From Sphingomonas oleivorans (GTDB taxonomy: Bacteria; Pseudomonadota; Alphaproteobacteria; Sphingomonadales; Sphingomonadaceae): a DNA stretch of 64,000 bases. This document shows, piece after piece, positions 46,622-55,515 of this stretch. Location: assembly GCF_003050615.1 (NCBI RefSeq), contig NZ_NWBU01000009.1, positions 278,071-342,070 of the forward strand, in the 5' to 3' direction. Numbering within the stretch: the stretch's first letter is position 1; the number at the start of each line of letters is the position of its first letter. The notes below the pieces were generated by a model. That model had not been told where the DNA came from, ran no database searches, and saw only the letters and a program-made list of their open reading frames with translations. The position numbers and the translations under genes were made by a program.

Positions 46622-49022
46622 TTTGCCGCCGGCGATCGCCGGATGGTTCGCCGCGCGGGGCTGGGCGCCCAGGCGGCATCAGTTGGAGATGCTGGAGGCG
46701 GCACGGGCGGGGCGCCATGCGCTGCTGGTCGCGCCGACCGGGGCGGGCAAGACGATGGCGGGCTTCCTGCCCAGCCTGGTCGATCTGGTTGAGCATCCCG
46801 TTACGACGCTTCACACACTCTATGTCTCGCCGCTGAAGGCGCTGGCGGTCGATGTCCGGCGGAACTTGATCAATCCGATCCATGAGATGGGCCTCGACAT
46901 CCGGGTCGAGACGCGGACGGGGGATACGCCGTCCGACCGGAAGGCGCGGCAGCGGGCGAGGCCGCCGCACATGCTGCTGACGACGCCGGAGTCGCTGAGC
47001 CTGTTGCTCTCCTATCCCGATGCGGCGGGGCTGTTCGCGGATCTGAAGGCGATCGTGATCGACGAGGTGCATGCCTTCGCCACGGGCAAGCGGGGCGACC
47101 TGCTCTCGCTCTGCCTCGCACGGCTGCAGCGGCTGGCGCCGGGCATGCGGCGCGTGGCGCTCTCCGCCACGGTGGCGGACCCGGACGGCTATCGCGCCTG
47201 GCTGGCGCCCCATGGCGATATCGATGCAACGGCATTGGTGACGGGCGATCCGGGGGCGGAGGCGGATATTTCGATCCTGCTGCCGGAAGACAGCGTGCCC
47301 TGGTCGGGCCATTCGGGGCGCTATGCGGCCAAGCAGGTGATGGCGCAGATAGAGCGGCACCGCACCACCATCGTCTTCAGCAATACGCGCAGTCTGGCCG
47401 AGCTGATCTTCCAGGATCTGTGGGCGGTAAACGACCGGGGCCTGCCGATCGGCATCCACCATGGATCGCTCAGCCCCGAGGCGCGGCGCAAGGTGGAGCA
47501 GGCGATGGCGGACGGGCGGCTCCGCGCGCTGGTGGCGACCTCCAGCCTCGACCTGGGCGTGGACTGGGGCGATGTCGATCTCGTCATCCAGATGGGCGCG
47601 CCCAAGGGATCGTCGCGGCTGCTCCAGCGGATCGGGCGTGCCAACCATCGGCTCGACGAGCCTTCGCAGGCGCTGCTCGTGCCGGGCAACCGCTTCGAAT
47701 ATCTGGAGGCGCGCGCGGCGCTCGACGCGGTCGAGGCGGGCGAGCTCGACCGCGACATATTCCGGGCGGGGACGCTCGACGTGCTGGCGCAGCATGTCAT
47801 GGCATGCGCCTGCGCCAGGCCCTTCCGCGAGGAGGAGATGCTGGAGGAGGTGCGCTCGGCTCTGCCTTACAGCGCGCTCGACGCGGAGACGTTCGGAGCG
47901 GTGCTCGGCTTCATCGAGTCCGGCGGATATGCGCTCAGGGCTTATGATCGTTTCAAGCGGCTGACGCGCCAGGCGGACGGGACATGGCGGGTGAGCCATC
48001 TGCGCTTCGTGCAGCAGCATCGGCTGAACGCGGGCATCATCGTCGAGGCGACGATGCTCAATGTGCGCTTCAGGAACGGGCGGACGCTGGGCAAGGTGGA
48101 GGAGGGCTTCGCTGCTACCTTGGCGAAGGGCGACACTTTCTTCTTTGCGGGGCTGACGCTGGAGGTGGATAAGGTCGAGGTGGAGGATCTGATCGTCCGC
48201 GCCACCGCCCGGCCGGCGCGCATTCCCACTTATGGCGGCGCGCGCATGCCGATCTCGACGGGCCTCGCCCGGCGGGTGCGCGAATATCTGCATGAGCCGG
48301 GCCAGTGGGCGCGCTTTCCGGACGATGTGCGCGAATGGCTGGAGATGCAGGCGCGGCGATCGGTGCTGCCCGATCCGGGGCAATTGCTGATCGAGACATT
48401 CCCGCGCGAGGGGCGTCATTATATGGTCTGCTACAGTTTCGAGGGGTGGAATGCGCATCAGTCGATGGGCATGCTGCTCACCCGGCGGATGGAGACGGCG
48501 GGGCTGCAGCCGCTGGGCTTCGTCGCGAGCGACTATGCCCTGGCGACCTATTCGTTGAAGCCCGTGGTCGATCCGGCGGCGCTCTTCTCGCCGGATATAT
48601 TGGAGCATGAATTTGTCGACTGGGTGCAGCAATCGGCGCTGCTGAAGCGGGCGTTCCGCGAGGTTGCGGTGATCGGCGGGCTGGTCGAGCGGCAGCATCC
48701 GGGCAAGCGCAAGACGGGCCGGCAGGTCAGCTTCTCGACCGACCTCATCTATGATGTGCTGAGGCGCTACGAGCCCGACCATCTGCTGCTGCGCGCGGCC
48801 TGGGCGGATGCGCGGGCGCGGATGACGGATGTGGGGCGGCTCGCCTCGCTATTGGAGCGCGCGGCGGGGACGATGCTGCATGTCGATCTGGATCGCGTAT
48901 CGCCGCTGGCCGTGCCTGTGCTGGTGCTGATCGGGCGCGAGCGCGTGGCGCAGGGGCAGGCGGATGATGCGCTGCTGATCGAGGCGGAAGCGCTGGCGGC
49001 GGAGGCGATGCGGGGGGAATGA
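46584..49022 (+). CDS. Lhr-type DEXH-box DNA helicase (ligase-associated family)
   Basis: 812 residues, the Lhr-core size. Motif I is APTGAGKTMAGFLPS, Ia YVSPLKALAVDVRRNL, II VIDEVHAFATGKRGD, III ALSATVADP, with HHGSLSPEARRKVEQAM, VATSSLDLGVDWGDVD and QRIGRANHRLDEPSQA (VI) in the second RecA domain. A winged helix and beta-barrel domain follow. Related proteins in proteobacteria are encoded with an ATP-dependent ligase, an exonuclease and the PdeM phosphoesterase in a DNA-repair cluster; none of these is adjacent here. GGAG lies just before the ATG at 46584, inside the overlapping upstream gene. Confidence 0.95.
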   Translation: MTASTARRRIAADLPPAIAGWFAARGWAPRRHQLEMLEAARAGRHALLVAPTGAGKTMAGFLPSLVDLVEHPVTTLHTLYVSPLKALAVDVRRNLINPIHEMGLDIRVETRTGDTPSDRKARQRARPPHMLLTTPESLSLLLSYPDAAGLFADLKAIVIDEVHAFATGKRGDLLSLCLARLQRLAPGMRRVALSATVADPDGYRAWLAPHGDIDATALVTGDPGAEADISILLPEDSVPWSGHSGRYAAKQVMAQIERHRTTIVFSNTRSLAELIFQDLWAVNDRGLPIGIHHGSLSPEARRKVEQAMADGRLRALVATSSLDLGVDWGDVDLVIQMGAPKGSSRLLQRIGRANHRLDEPSQALLVPGNRFEYLEARAALDAVEAGELDRDIFRAGTLDVLAQHVMACACARPFREEEMLEEVRSALPYSALDAETFGAVLGFIESGGYALRAYDRFKRLTRQADGTWRVSHLRFVQQHRLNAGIIVEATMLNVRFRNGRTLGKVEEGFAATLAKGDTFFFAGLTLEVDKVEVEDLIVRATARPARIPTYGGARMPISTGLARRVREYLHEPGQWARFPDDVREWLEMQARRSVLPDPGQLLIETFPREGRHYMVCYSFEGWNAHQSMGMLLTRRMETAGLQPLGFVASDYALATYSLKPVVDPAALFSPDILEHEFVDWVQQSALLKRAFREVAVIGGLVERQHPGKRKTGRQVSFSTDLIYDVLRRYEPDHLLLRAAWADARARMTDVGRLASLLERAAGTMLHVDLDRVSPLAVPVLVLIGRERVAQGQADDALLIEAEALAAEAMRGE

Positions 49023-49099
49023 GGCTGGCCGCAAATTCCGACGCGTTGCGGACGTTCGTATAGCGATCTAACCAGCTAGTGATAAGCCGGGAGAAGGCA

Positions 49100-49398
49100 G
49101 TGCGTCGAGGCGTGCGAGCGCAGTTGCGCGCTGGCTGTCGGAGAGCGAGGATGGACGGAAGGCCGCACACACAGGGCCGCTCTATTCGACCGTGGCGCGG
49201 TTTCGCGCGCAAAGCGATTGGCCGGCGGCGGCCTGGAGTTTGGTCGTCGAGTTGCCGGAGCAGTCCGGACAGCAGAGCCCAATGACTGTCTCCGTCCGGT
49301 TTCTGTCGGAGCAAGTACCGGCCCATTTGCTCACGCCGGGAAGTCAGTTCGCGTTGATGGAAGGCAGGCAAACCGTCGCGGAGGGCGTGATAATCTGA
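49100..49398 (+). pseudogene. EF-Tu domain III-like small protein gene with apparent frameshift
   Basis: A GTG at 49100 follows the strong site GGGAGAAGG and reads VRRGVRAQLR; the natural continuation WLSESEDGRKAAHTGPLYST then VARF and WSLVVELPE to GRQTVAEGVII lies in another frame. Together they resemble ~100-residue proteins with an EF-Tu C-terminal-domain-like barrel (VRFLSEQVPAHLLTPG, then FALMEGRQTVAEG) seen in many bacteria. Loss of one base near 49127-49133 would explain the break. The downstream frame alone has no good start codon. Either this is a pseudogene or there is a sequencing error. Confidence 0.5.
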
Positions 49399-49490
49399 AT
49401 TGTCAGATATCCGCTGGAAGATTGGTTAGGAAAAGGTCTCTTGGTACAGACTTTGGCCCGCTCTTCTTCATATTATCGTCGATCGTGGTG

Positions 49491-49552
49491 CTGGTGCTGA
49501 TTAGGCGCGAATGGATTGTGCAGGGACTGGCGGACGATGCGCTGCTGATCGA
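49491..49552 (+). repeat. Degenerate copy of the helicase gene 3' end
   Basis: These 62 bases match 48921-48982 at 51 of 62 positions. The helicase codons VLVLIGRERVAQGQADDALL correspond in frame to VLVLIRREWIVQGLADDALL. Sequence on either side is unrelated. No complete gene surrounds it. Confidence 0.75.
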
Positions 49553-49633
49553 TATCCTCCTCAAGCACGCTCACCGTGATGCTCGCAATGTGCGACATCT
49601 CGTGCTTGTGAAATTCGTCAATCCGGGCGGGGA

Positions 49634-49909
49634 TCAGGCATCGGGCGGTTCCTCAATTTTGTCTCGCCCGGTCATCTCGTGAAGGATAATTGAGCGCGGA
49701 TGTTCGTTTATCCGGCTTCCTGACTGAGCTAGGCTCCGGTCCAAATGCTGCCGAACCGCCTCGGGCCGGCTGGGCTTTGGATCAGGTTGATTGGCTATCC
49801 ACTCGTCCAGCGTTGCAAGTTGGTCAGGCGATAGGCGGACGGTGACAGGCGTTCCACCGGAAGCAGGGCGGCCTCTCGATTTCCTAATATCATTTACTGA
49901 CATATTCAT
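49634..49909 (-). CDS. Ribbon-helix-helix domain protein
   Basis: 91 residues. The segment KSRGRPASGGTPVTVRLSPD with QLATLDEWIANQPDPKPSRP and EAVRQHLDRSL is the ribbon-helix-helix form widespread in alphaproteobacteria: a beta strand VTVRLS and two helices, with the PSRPEAVR turn. Such proteins bind DNA as dimers and are often antitoxins or small repressors. No toxin partner is adjacent. Start at 49909 or 49903; neither has a clear ribosome site. The C-terminal ~30 residues beyond the fold are less conserved. Confidence 0.75.
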   Translation of the reverse strand: MNMSVNDIRKSRGRPASGGTPVTVRLSPDQLATLDEWIANQPDPKPSRPEAVRQHLDRSLAQSGSRINEHPRSIILHEMTGRDKIEEPPDA

Positions 49910-50254
49910 TTTACAATGGCAGAAAATGCGAGCCGGAACAAGGTTGTCGCCTTGCCTCCGGAGATGTTGTCAGCTTAGCTGACCTCGACCGAAGCGGGAC
50001 ATCAGAACGCTCTCGATCGGGCGGGGGCAGTCGCTTCGGACCAAGTTTCATGGACCATGGCTCGAACTGCCGCAGCGCCGCTCGGCTTGTCAAATGGCAT
50101 TGAGCACGCGCTGTTTGGCTCATACCCACTCGGGCAAGCCGTACCACGCGCCGGCAGTGCGATGTGCCCCTTTGCCCAGTAGATAGCGACAACCAACACC
50201 TTCTTGCGCCCAGGATCGCAATCGTCAGCTTGACCATAAGCGCAGAAGTCGCGC
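49910..50254. other. Intergenic stretch of unclear content
   Basis: No convincing gene. Short minus-strand frames are present but switch register and lack ribosome sites, which suggests remnants. The composition is lower in GC than the core genome. Confidence 0.5.
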
Positions 50255-51034
50255 TCATCGTCCTTTATAGACGGGCTTGCGCTTTTCCTTGAAGGCGCGA
50301 ATTCCTTCCTGATAGTCATCACTACTATATACTGCGCGGCGCAATCCTTGGATGCGCTCGAATCCCTGCGGTGACATGGGGCGCGCGCCCGCAAGAATTC
50401 TCAACTGCTCTTTCATGACTGAGATGCTCAATGGGGCGTTGGCGGTTATTTTACGCGCGAGCTGCACGGTGAACGTCTCCAACTCATCGACGGGAACAAC
50501 ATAGTTGATCATGCCGAGCCTTTCGGCTTGTTCGGCCGTCATGGGCTGCGCAGTAAAGGCCATTTCCTTGATGATGCGCAGGCCGGCGGCATTCAGGAAG
50601 GTGACCATGCCGGAAACGTTGTAGGGCACGCCAAGCTTCGCCGGAGTGACGGCAAAGGTGGCGTTCGGTGCCGCCACGATCAGATCGCACGCGAACGCGG
50701 TCTCGCAGGCGCCGCCCCAGACCGTGCCCTCGATCATGGCTATGACGGGCGCCGGAAAGTTCTCGATTTCCCTGATCAGGAGACGAAGAGGATCCTGCCA
50801 TTCCAGCGGATCCCGGTGCGAGTCCGGGAGTTCGGTCACGTCATGACCCGCCGACCAGACTGTTGAGCCGGTCTGGGCGCGCAGGATTGCCACCCGTATC
50901 TCTTGCTCCCTGAACGCAGCAAGGGCAGAGATGATCTCGCAAACCAGCGGTTCACTGAGCGCATTTTTCTTTCGCTCGTGATTCAGGGTGATAAACCCAA
51001 TATCGCCCTGGATAGAGGTAAGTGCTAACGGCAT
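50255..51034 (-). CDS. scpB: Methylmalonyl-CoA decarboxylase-like crotonase (ScpB type)
   Basis: 259 residues of the crotonase fold. It resembles E. coli ScpB/YgfG rather than generic enoyl-CoA hydratases: GFITLNHERKKNALSEPLV, AILRAQTGSTVWSAGHDVTELP, RDPLEWQDPLR, MIEGTVWGGACETAFACDLI, VTPAKLGVPYNVSGM and FERIQGLRRAVYSSDDYQEG then EKRKP all follow that enzyme closely. ScpB decarboxylates (R)-methylmalonyl-CoA to propionyl-CoA. The usual partners (mutase ScpA, ArgK and ScpC) are not here, so its role could be metabolite repair or a transferred pathway piece. It lies in a lower-GC region with no operon partner. Confidence 0.85.
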   Translation of the reverse strand: MPLALTSIQGDIGFITLNHERKKNALSEPLVCEIISALAAFREQEIRVAILRAQTGSTVWSAGHDVTELPDSHRDPLEWQDPLRLLIREIENFPAPVIAMIEGTVWGGACETAFACDLIVAAPNATFAVTPAKLGVPYNVSGMVTFLNAAGLRIIKEMAFTAQPMTAEQAERLGMINYVVPVDELETFTVQLARKITANAPLSISVMKEQLRILAGARPMSPQGFERIQGLRRAVYSSDDYQEGIRAFKEKRKPVYKGR

Positions 51035-51438
51035 TTACATTTTCCCCCTCACGTTCGATATGGAATGTATAAGGAAAACAATCCTTCGCAGTGGTTTTGC
51101 AGAGCACGAAGTCGTTGCAATTTACAGATCATGGTCCGGGCTCGATTGGACGCATGGAAGCACCTGGACTTTTGGGCTGATCCGGGGGTGGCTGGTAGGC
51201 TCGGCAGTTCCGAGGGGTGTTTTTGCTACTGATTTGCCTCCTTGTGTGGAACAATCGCGGCGCGTGAGCTGGACGAGAGTCGCCGGCCCGGTCTCGATGT
51301 CCCCCCGGTCTCGATGTCCCAAGGTCTCCGGAGCTTCAGCTCAGCAGGCATTGGAGCGGCTCGCGTTTGGCAAGACGCTGACCTGTAAGGCGACGGGATG
51401 AGAGGCTTTCTCGCTCCCCCGGAGGGGAGAGGGGCTGG
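51035..51438. other. Non-coding stretch upstream of scpB-like gene
   Basis: No supported gene. It should contain the promoter for the minus-strand crotonase gene at its left side. It carries a short tandem repeat at 51287-51320 and is mixed in base composition. Confidence 0.5.
51287..51320. repeat. Perfect tandem duplication of 17 bp
   Basis: CCCGGTCTCGATGTCCC occurs twice back to back (51287-51303 and 51304-51320). It is probably a replication slippage product. Confidence 0.85.
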
Positions 51439-52956
51439 TCAGAAGTCGAGTTGCAGGCGGGTCTGGAAGATGTCGACCTTGGCGGTGGTGCCGTTTTCGG
51501 TGACGGGGGCTACGACCAGCGGGCTATTGGTGCCTTTTGCGCGGATATAGTTGAACAGCAGCTTCAAATTGCCGTTCAAATGCCAGTTGAGTGCGCCCGT
51601 ATAGCTGTGCGCCTTGCGCTTGAGTGGCGAAAGCGCCGTGTCCGTCAGGTCGAGCTGGTCGTAGCGGAAGGCGAGCTCGAACGCACCCCAGCCGCCATTT
51701 TGCGGATTGAAGTCCGCGAAAGGCCGCAGCCGGTCGACCGCGCCGTTGCGGAATGTGCGGGACTCGCCCGTCAGGAAGAAGCTGGCGAAGGCGTAGAAGC
51801 CGTCGAAATCGAGCGAGGGCTCCGCGCCGAAGCGATCGACCGACAAATGGCCATATTCGCCCTGCACGGAGAAGGGGCCATAGACCAGCGCGCTTTCCGC
51901 GCCGACGAAGGTGGCGTCCTTCGCACCGCTCTTCACGCCGGTGGGGCTGACCCCGCCGGGGATGGCGGCGGAGATGATGCGGCCGTCGTCGATGCGGCTG
52001 TTCGGCCGGTCGGCGAGCGTGATCATATTCCCGGCGAGATTTGTGACATGATAGGCCGATGCGCCGAGATGGACGAGGCGGCCGGCATCGAGGATCGGGG
52101 CCCAGCTGAGGCGGCCGTTGACGCTATAGGTCTCGTCGGGCGTGACGGCGTTGCGATTTACCGCCTCGCCCGCGCCGAAGACGCCGATCGTGGCGTTCAG
52201 CCGGTCCGTCTGATAGGCGATGGTGGCGCCGATGCGCCGCTCCGCGCCGACCGCGCCGAAGGCGACATTGGCCATGCCGCGTTCCAGGAAGGTGTTGAAC
52301 GCGTCGCTGGTGTTGGCTTCGAGGCCGAAGGGCGTCTTTTGCTGGCCGACGGTGAACAGCCATTGGGGGATGCCGGCATATTGGACATAGGCGTCGAGCA
52401 GATTGACGCTGTTGTTCACGAATTCAGCCTCGATGCGATATCGGAACGTGCGCCAGGCCGTGCCGTCGAAGCCGAAGCGGCCGCGGCGGATCTGCGTGCC
52501 ATTGTTGAAATCATAGCCGCCGGCGCGCGCATTATAAGCGGCATAATCGATCTGGAACGTGCCGCGCGGCTTGAAGCTGAAATTGTCCGTCACGTCCGCG
52601 AAGGTGGGGGCGACGCCAGGTTGCACGCCCTTGGCGGCGCGGACCTCGACCTTCTCGACGCGGGTCGCGGTTTCGGCGGCCTGATCCTCGAGCTGCTTGT
52701 TGCGTGCCTCGAGCGCCCTGACCTTGGCTTCCAGCGCGTTCAGCCGGTCGAGGATCGGATCGCCCGTCTTCTGTATGGCGGGAGCAGGCTCGGCGGCGAC
52801 GTCGTCGGCGGGGACGAGCGTGTCGATGCCGGTTTCCTGGCCTTCATAGGATTGGGTCTGTTCCTCCTGGCCGGGCTCGGGACCTGTCTGGGCCGCAGCG
52901 GGCGCGGCGATCGCAAGCGCGATCAGCGAGGCCCCGCCGGCGAAAATGCTGCGCAT
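51439..52956 (-). CDS. OprO/OprP-type porin
   Basis: 505 residues. A signal peptide (MRSIFAGGASLIALAIAAPAAA) is followed by an acidic linker, a coiled-coil segment (residues ~85-115, LDRLNALEAKVRALEARNKQ) that probably trimerises and touches peptidoglycan, then the beta-barrel: FKPRGTFQIDYAAYN, IRRGRFGFDGTAWRTFRYRI, VGQQKTPFGLE, and a C-terminal FQTRLQLDF ending in Phe as outer membrane proteins do. The family includes phosphate- and polyphosphate-selective channels. It follows the sulfate-binding protein gene by 56 bp on the same strand, so the anion preference here may be sulfate or a related oxyanion. Confidence 0.9.
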   Translation of the reverse strand: MRSIFAGGASLIALAIAAPAAAQTGPEPGQEEQTQSYEGQETGIDTLVPADDVAAEPAPAIQKTGDPILDRLNALEAKVRALEARNKQLEDQAAETATRVEKVEVRAAKGVQPGVAPTFADVTDNFSFKPRGTFQIDYAAYNARAGGYDFNNGTQIRRGRFGFDGTAWRTFRYRIEAEFVNNSVNLLDAYVQYAGIPQWLFTVGQQKTPFGLEANTSDAFNTFLERGMANVAFGAVGAERRIGATIAYQTDRLNATIGVFGAGEAVNRNAVTPDETYSVNGRLSWAPILDAGRLVHLGASAYHVTNLAGNMITLADRPNSRIDDGRIISAAIPGGVSPTGVKSGAKDATFVGAESALVYGPFSVQGEYGHLSVDRFGAEPSLDFDGFYAFASFFLTGESRTFRNGAVDRLRPFADFNPQNGGWGAFELAFRYDQLDLTDTALSPLKRKAHSYTGALNWHLNGNLKLLFNYIRAKGTNSPLVVAPVTENGTTAKVDIFQTRLQLDF

Positions 52957-53012
52957 GGTCAAATCCCTTTTGCTGCGGCCCGGAAAATCCCTCCCCCCAG
53001 GGGCCACGCGCC

Positions 53013-54032
53013 TTAGCGCTTCGCTTCTTCGAACACCTGATCGAACACGCCGCCATCGTTGAAATGGGCCGCCTGGGCGCGGGCCCAGCCGCCGAAATTG
53101 CGATCGATGGTGAGGAGCGCGACATTCGGGAACTGGGCCTTATGGCGTGCGGCGACCTCCGGATTGCGCGGGCGATAATAATTTTTCGCGACGATCTCTT
53201 GCGCTTCGGGCGTGTAGAGATAGCGCAGATAGGCCTCTGCCGCCTTGCGCGTGCCCTTGCGATCGACATTGCGATCGACCACCGCCACGGGCGGCTCGGC
53301 GAGGATCGAAATGGAGGGCACGGCGATGTCGAACTTGCCCGGGCCAAGCTCGTTCACCGCAAGGAATGCCTCATTCTCCCAGGCGAGCAGTACATCGCCC
53401 TGGCCGCGCTGGACGAAGGTGGTGGTGGCGCCGCGCGCGCCCGAATCGAGGATCGGCACGTTGCGGAACAGGCGCGTCATATAGTCGCGCGCCTTGGCAT
53501 CCGAGCCATAGGTGCGCCGCGCATAGCCCCAGGCGGCGAGATAGTTCCAGCGGGCACCGCCGGACGTCTTGGGATTGGGCGTGATGACCTTGACGCCCGG
53601 CTTCACCAGATCGCCCCAGTCCTTGATCTCCTTGGGATTGCCCTTGCGGACGAGGAAGACGATCGTCGAATAATAAGGCGTGCTGTTCTGCGGCAGACGG
53701 CTCTGCCAATTGGCGGGCAGCGCCTTGGTGCGCGCGGCGATCTCGTCGATATCATAAGCGAGCGCCAGCGTGACGACATCGGCGGGAAGCCCGTCGATCA
53801 CCGCGCGGGCCTGCTTGCCCGAGCCGCCATGGCTTTGCTTGATCACCACATCCTGACCGCTCTGCGCCTTCCAGCGCTTGGCGAACTGGTCATTGATCGC
53901 GCGATAGAGTTCGCGCGTGGGATCGTAGGAGACGTTGAGAAGCTGGACGGGAGCCGCGACGGCGGCGGTGGCGGGCAGGACGAGCCCGAATGCGGTCAGC
54001 CATCCGGCGATCGAGGCGAGGCGACGTTTCAT
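53013..54032 (-). CDS. sbp: Sulfate ABC transporter substrate-binding protein
   Basis: 339 residues. A signal peptide (to [10 protein letters not shown]) precedes a two-lobed periplasmic binding protein with [73 protein letters not shown] and [10 protein letters not shown], the sulfate-contact segments of Sbp/CysP. It captures sulfate or thiosulfate for the CysTWA importer. The permease and ATPase genes are not adjacent; the next gene downstream is an OprO/P porin. The upstream 286 bp is AT-rich and likely holds the promoter. Confidence 0.93.
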   Translation of the reverse strand: MKRRLASIAGWLTAFGLVLPATAAVAAPVQLLNVSYDPTRELYRAINDQFAKRWKAQSGQDVVIKQSHGGSGKQARAVIDGLPADVVTLALAYDIDEIAARTKALPANWQSRLPQNSTPYYSTIVFLVRKGNPKEIKDWGDLVKPGVKVITPNPKTSGGARWNYLAAWGYARRTYGSDAKARDYMTRLFRNVPILDSGARGATTTFVQRGQGDVLLAWENEAFLAVNELGPGKFDIAVPSISILAEPPVAVVDRNVDRKGTRKAAEAYLRYLYTPEAQEIVAKNYYRPRNPEVAARHKAQFPNVALLTIDRNFGGWARAQAAHFNDGGVFDQVFEEAKR

Positions 54033-54318
54033 GACGAAACTCCCCTGATAATGGGAGAAATATAATCTCTTTCAATAGAGTAGACATAATAAGGAATCTT
54101 CGCCGGCGCGGAGCCGTCCCTCGTTGTTATTTTCTGCTGGTGAAACATCCATTCCTGACAGTATCATGATGGATGGCCGCATAAGGGGGAACGCTGCCGT
54201 GGATTTTACGCGATGGAGGGCGGCGGCGTCCCTTCCGGAACATGCGGACGGAGGATCCCTTGCGGCTGCAATATTCCGGCGATTGACAGGCTGTCGGGCG
54301 CCCAATAGCCAGCATTCC
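54033..54318. other. Divergent intergenic region between sbp and the second RND pump
   Basis: The left side is AT-rich and should carry the sbp promoter on the minus strand. A 7-bp inverted repeat, CATCCAT (54146-54152) and ATGGATG (54169-54175), with a 16-bp spacer is a possible operator. No local regulator gene is present. Confidence 0.4.
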
Positions 54319-55512
54319 ATGATTTTTCCCGGATATGGCCGCAAGAACATAAGGAGCGCCGCGGGAGCCTTGCTGCTGGCGCTGTCGCTCGCCTCCTGCA
54401 GCGGGGGACAGGCGGAGAAGGCCGCGCCGCCGCCGCCCGAAGTGGGCTATGTGACGGTCAGGAGCGAGACGGTGCCGCTCGCGAGCGAGCTTGCGGGCCG
54501 CGTCGCCGCTTATGAGACGTCGGAGGTAAGGCCGCAGGTATCGGGCATCGTCCGCGCGCGGCTGTTCACCGAGGGCGCGATGGTGCGCGCGGGCCAGACG
54601 CTCTACGAGATCGATCCGCGCCTCTATCGCGCGGCGGCGGCGCAGGCGCGCGCCAATCTCGCAAATGCCGAGGCCAATGTCGCGGCTGCCGAGCAGCGCG
54701 CCGAGCGCATGGCCGCTTTGGTGGGGATCGAGGCGGTGAGCCGGCAGGACGCGGCCGATGCGCGCGCGGCGGCGGGGCAGGCGCGCGCGCAGGTGGCGCA
54801 GAGCCGCGCGGCGCTCGACACGGCGAGCATCAATCTGGGTTTCACCCGCGTGACCGCGCCGATCGGCGGCCGGATCGGGCGATCGATCGTGACGACCGGC
54901 GCGCTGGTGACGGCGGGCCAGTCGCAGGCGCTGACGACGATCCAGCGGCTCGATCCGATCTTCGTCGATATCCAGCAATCGAGCGCGGAGCTGCTCGTGC
55001 TGCGCCGCGCGCTGATGACGGGGGGCGTGGTGCCGGCAAGCGCCACAGTGCGGCTGAAGCTGGAGGATGGCAGCGATTACGGGCTGACGGGGAGGCTGGA
55101 GTTCGCCGAGGTGACCGTCGATCCCAGCACGGGGACGGTGACGCTGCGCGCGCGCTTCCCCAATCCGCAAGGGCTGCTGCTGCCGGGAATGTATGTGCGC
55201 GCGTCGGTGGTGCAGGGCAATCGGCGCGAGGCGATATTGGTGCCGCAGCCGGCGGTGAGCCGCGATCCGCGCGGCCAGGCCAATGTCTATGTGGTGGGCG
55301 CCGACAATAAGGCCGAGCTGCGCGCGATCGAGACGGATCGCGCGCTGGGCGACGCATGGCTGGTGACGGCCGGGCTGAAGCCGGGCGAGCGGGTGATCGT
55401 GGAGGGTACGGCCAAGGCGAAGCCGGGCCAGCCCGTGCGTCCCGTTCCCGCCGGATCGCCGCCCAGCCCGCCGCCCGCCGGCGGAGCCGCCGCACCCCGC
55501 ACCGGGCGCTGA
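54319..55512 (+). CDS. RND efflux periplasmic adaptor, second system
   Basis: 397 residues. The lipoprotein signal ends ALSLASC. The lipoyl halves are VRPQVSGIVRARLFTEGAMV and APIGGRIGRSIVTTGALV, joined by an Ala-rich alpha-hairpin; barrel segments TGTVTLRARFPNPQGLLLPG and VIVEGTAKAKPGQPV follow, with a Pro-rich C-terminus. It links the pump at 55516 and the outer membrane factor at 58686. The ATG at 54319 is chosen because it lies just before the lipoprotein signal, although its ribosome site is weak. Unlike the system at 7990, no regulator gene adjoins it. Confidence 0.92.
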   Translation: MIFPGYGRKNIRSAAGALLLALSLASCSGGQAEKAAPPPPEVGYVTVRSETVPLASELAGRVAAYETSEVRPQVSGIVRARLFTEGAMVRAGQTLYEIDPRLYRAAAAQARANLANAEANVAAAEQRAERMAALVGIEAVSRQDAADARAAAGQARAQVAQSRAALDTASINLGFTRVTAPIGGRIGRSIVTTGALVTAGQSQALTTIQRLDPIFVDIQQSSAELLVLRRALMTGGVVPASATVRLKLEDGSDYGLTGRLEFAEVTVDPSTGTVTLRARFPNPQGLLLPGMYVRASVVQGNRREAILVPQPAVSRDPRGQANVYVVGADNKAELRAIETDRALGDAWLVTAGLKPGERVIVEGTAKAKPGQPVRPVPAGSPPSPPPAGGAAAPRTGR

Positions 55513-55515
55513 GGC

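Noticed and set aside
46476..48782. 768-codon minus-strand frame
   Set aside because: Antisense to the Lhr-type helicase, which has all helicase motifs.
51287..51320. Tandem 17-bp repeat as a regulatory array
   Set aside because: Only two copies, not palindromic and not near a likely promoter; slippage is the simpler explanation.
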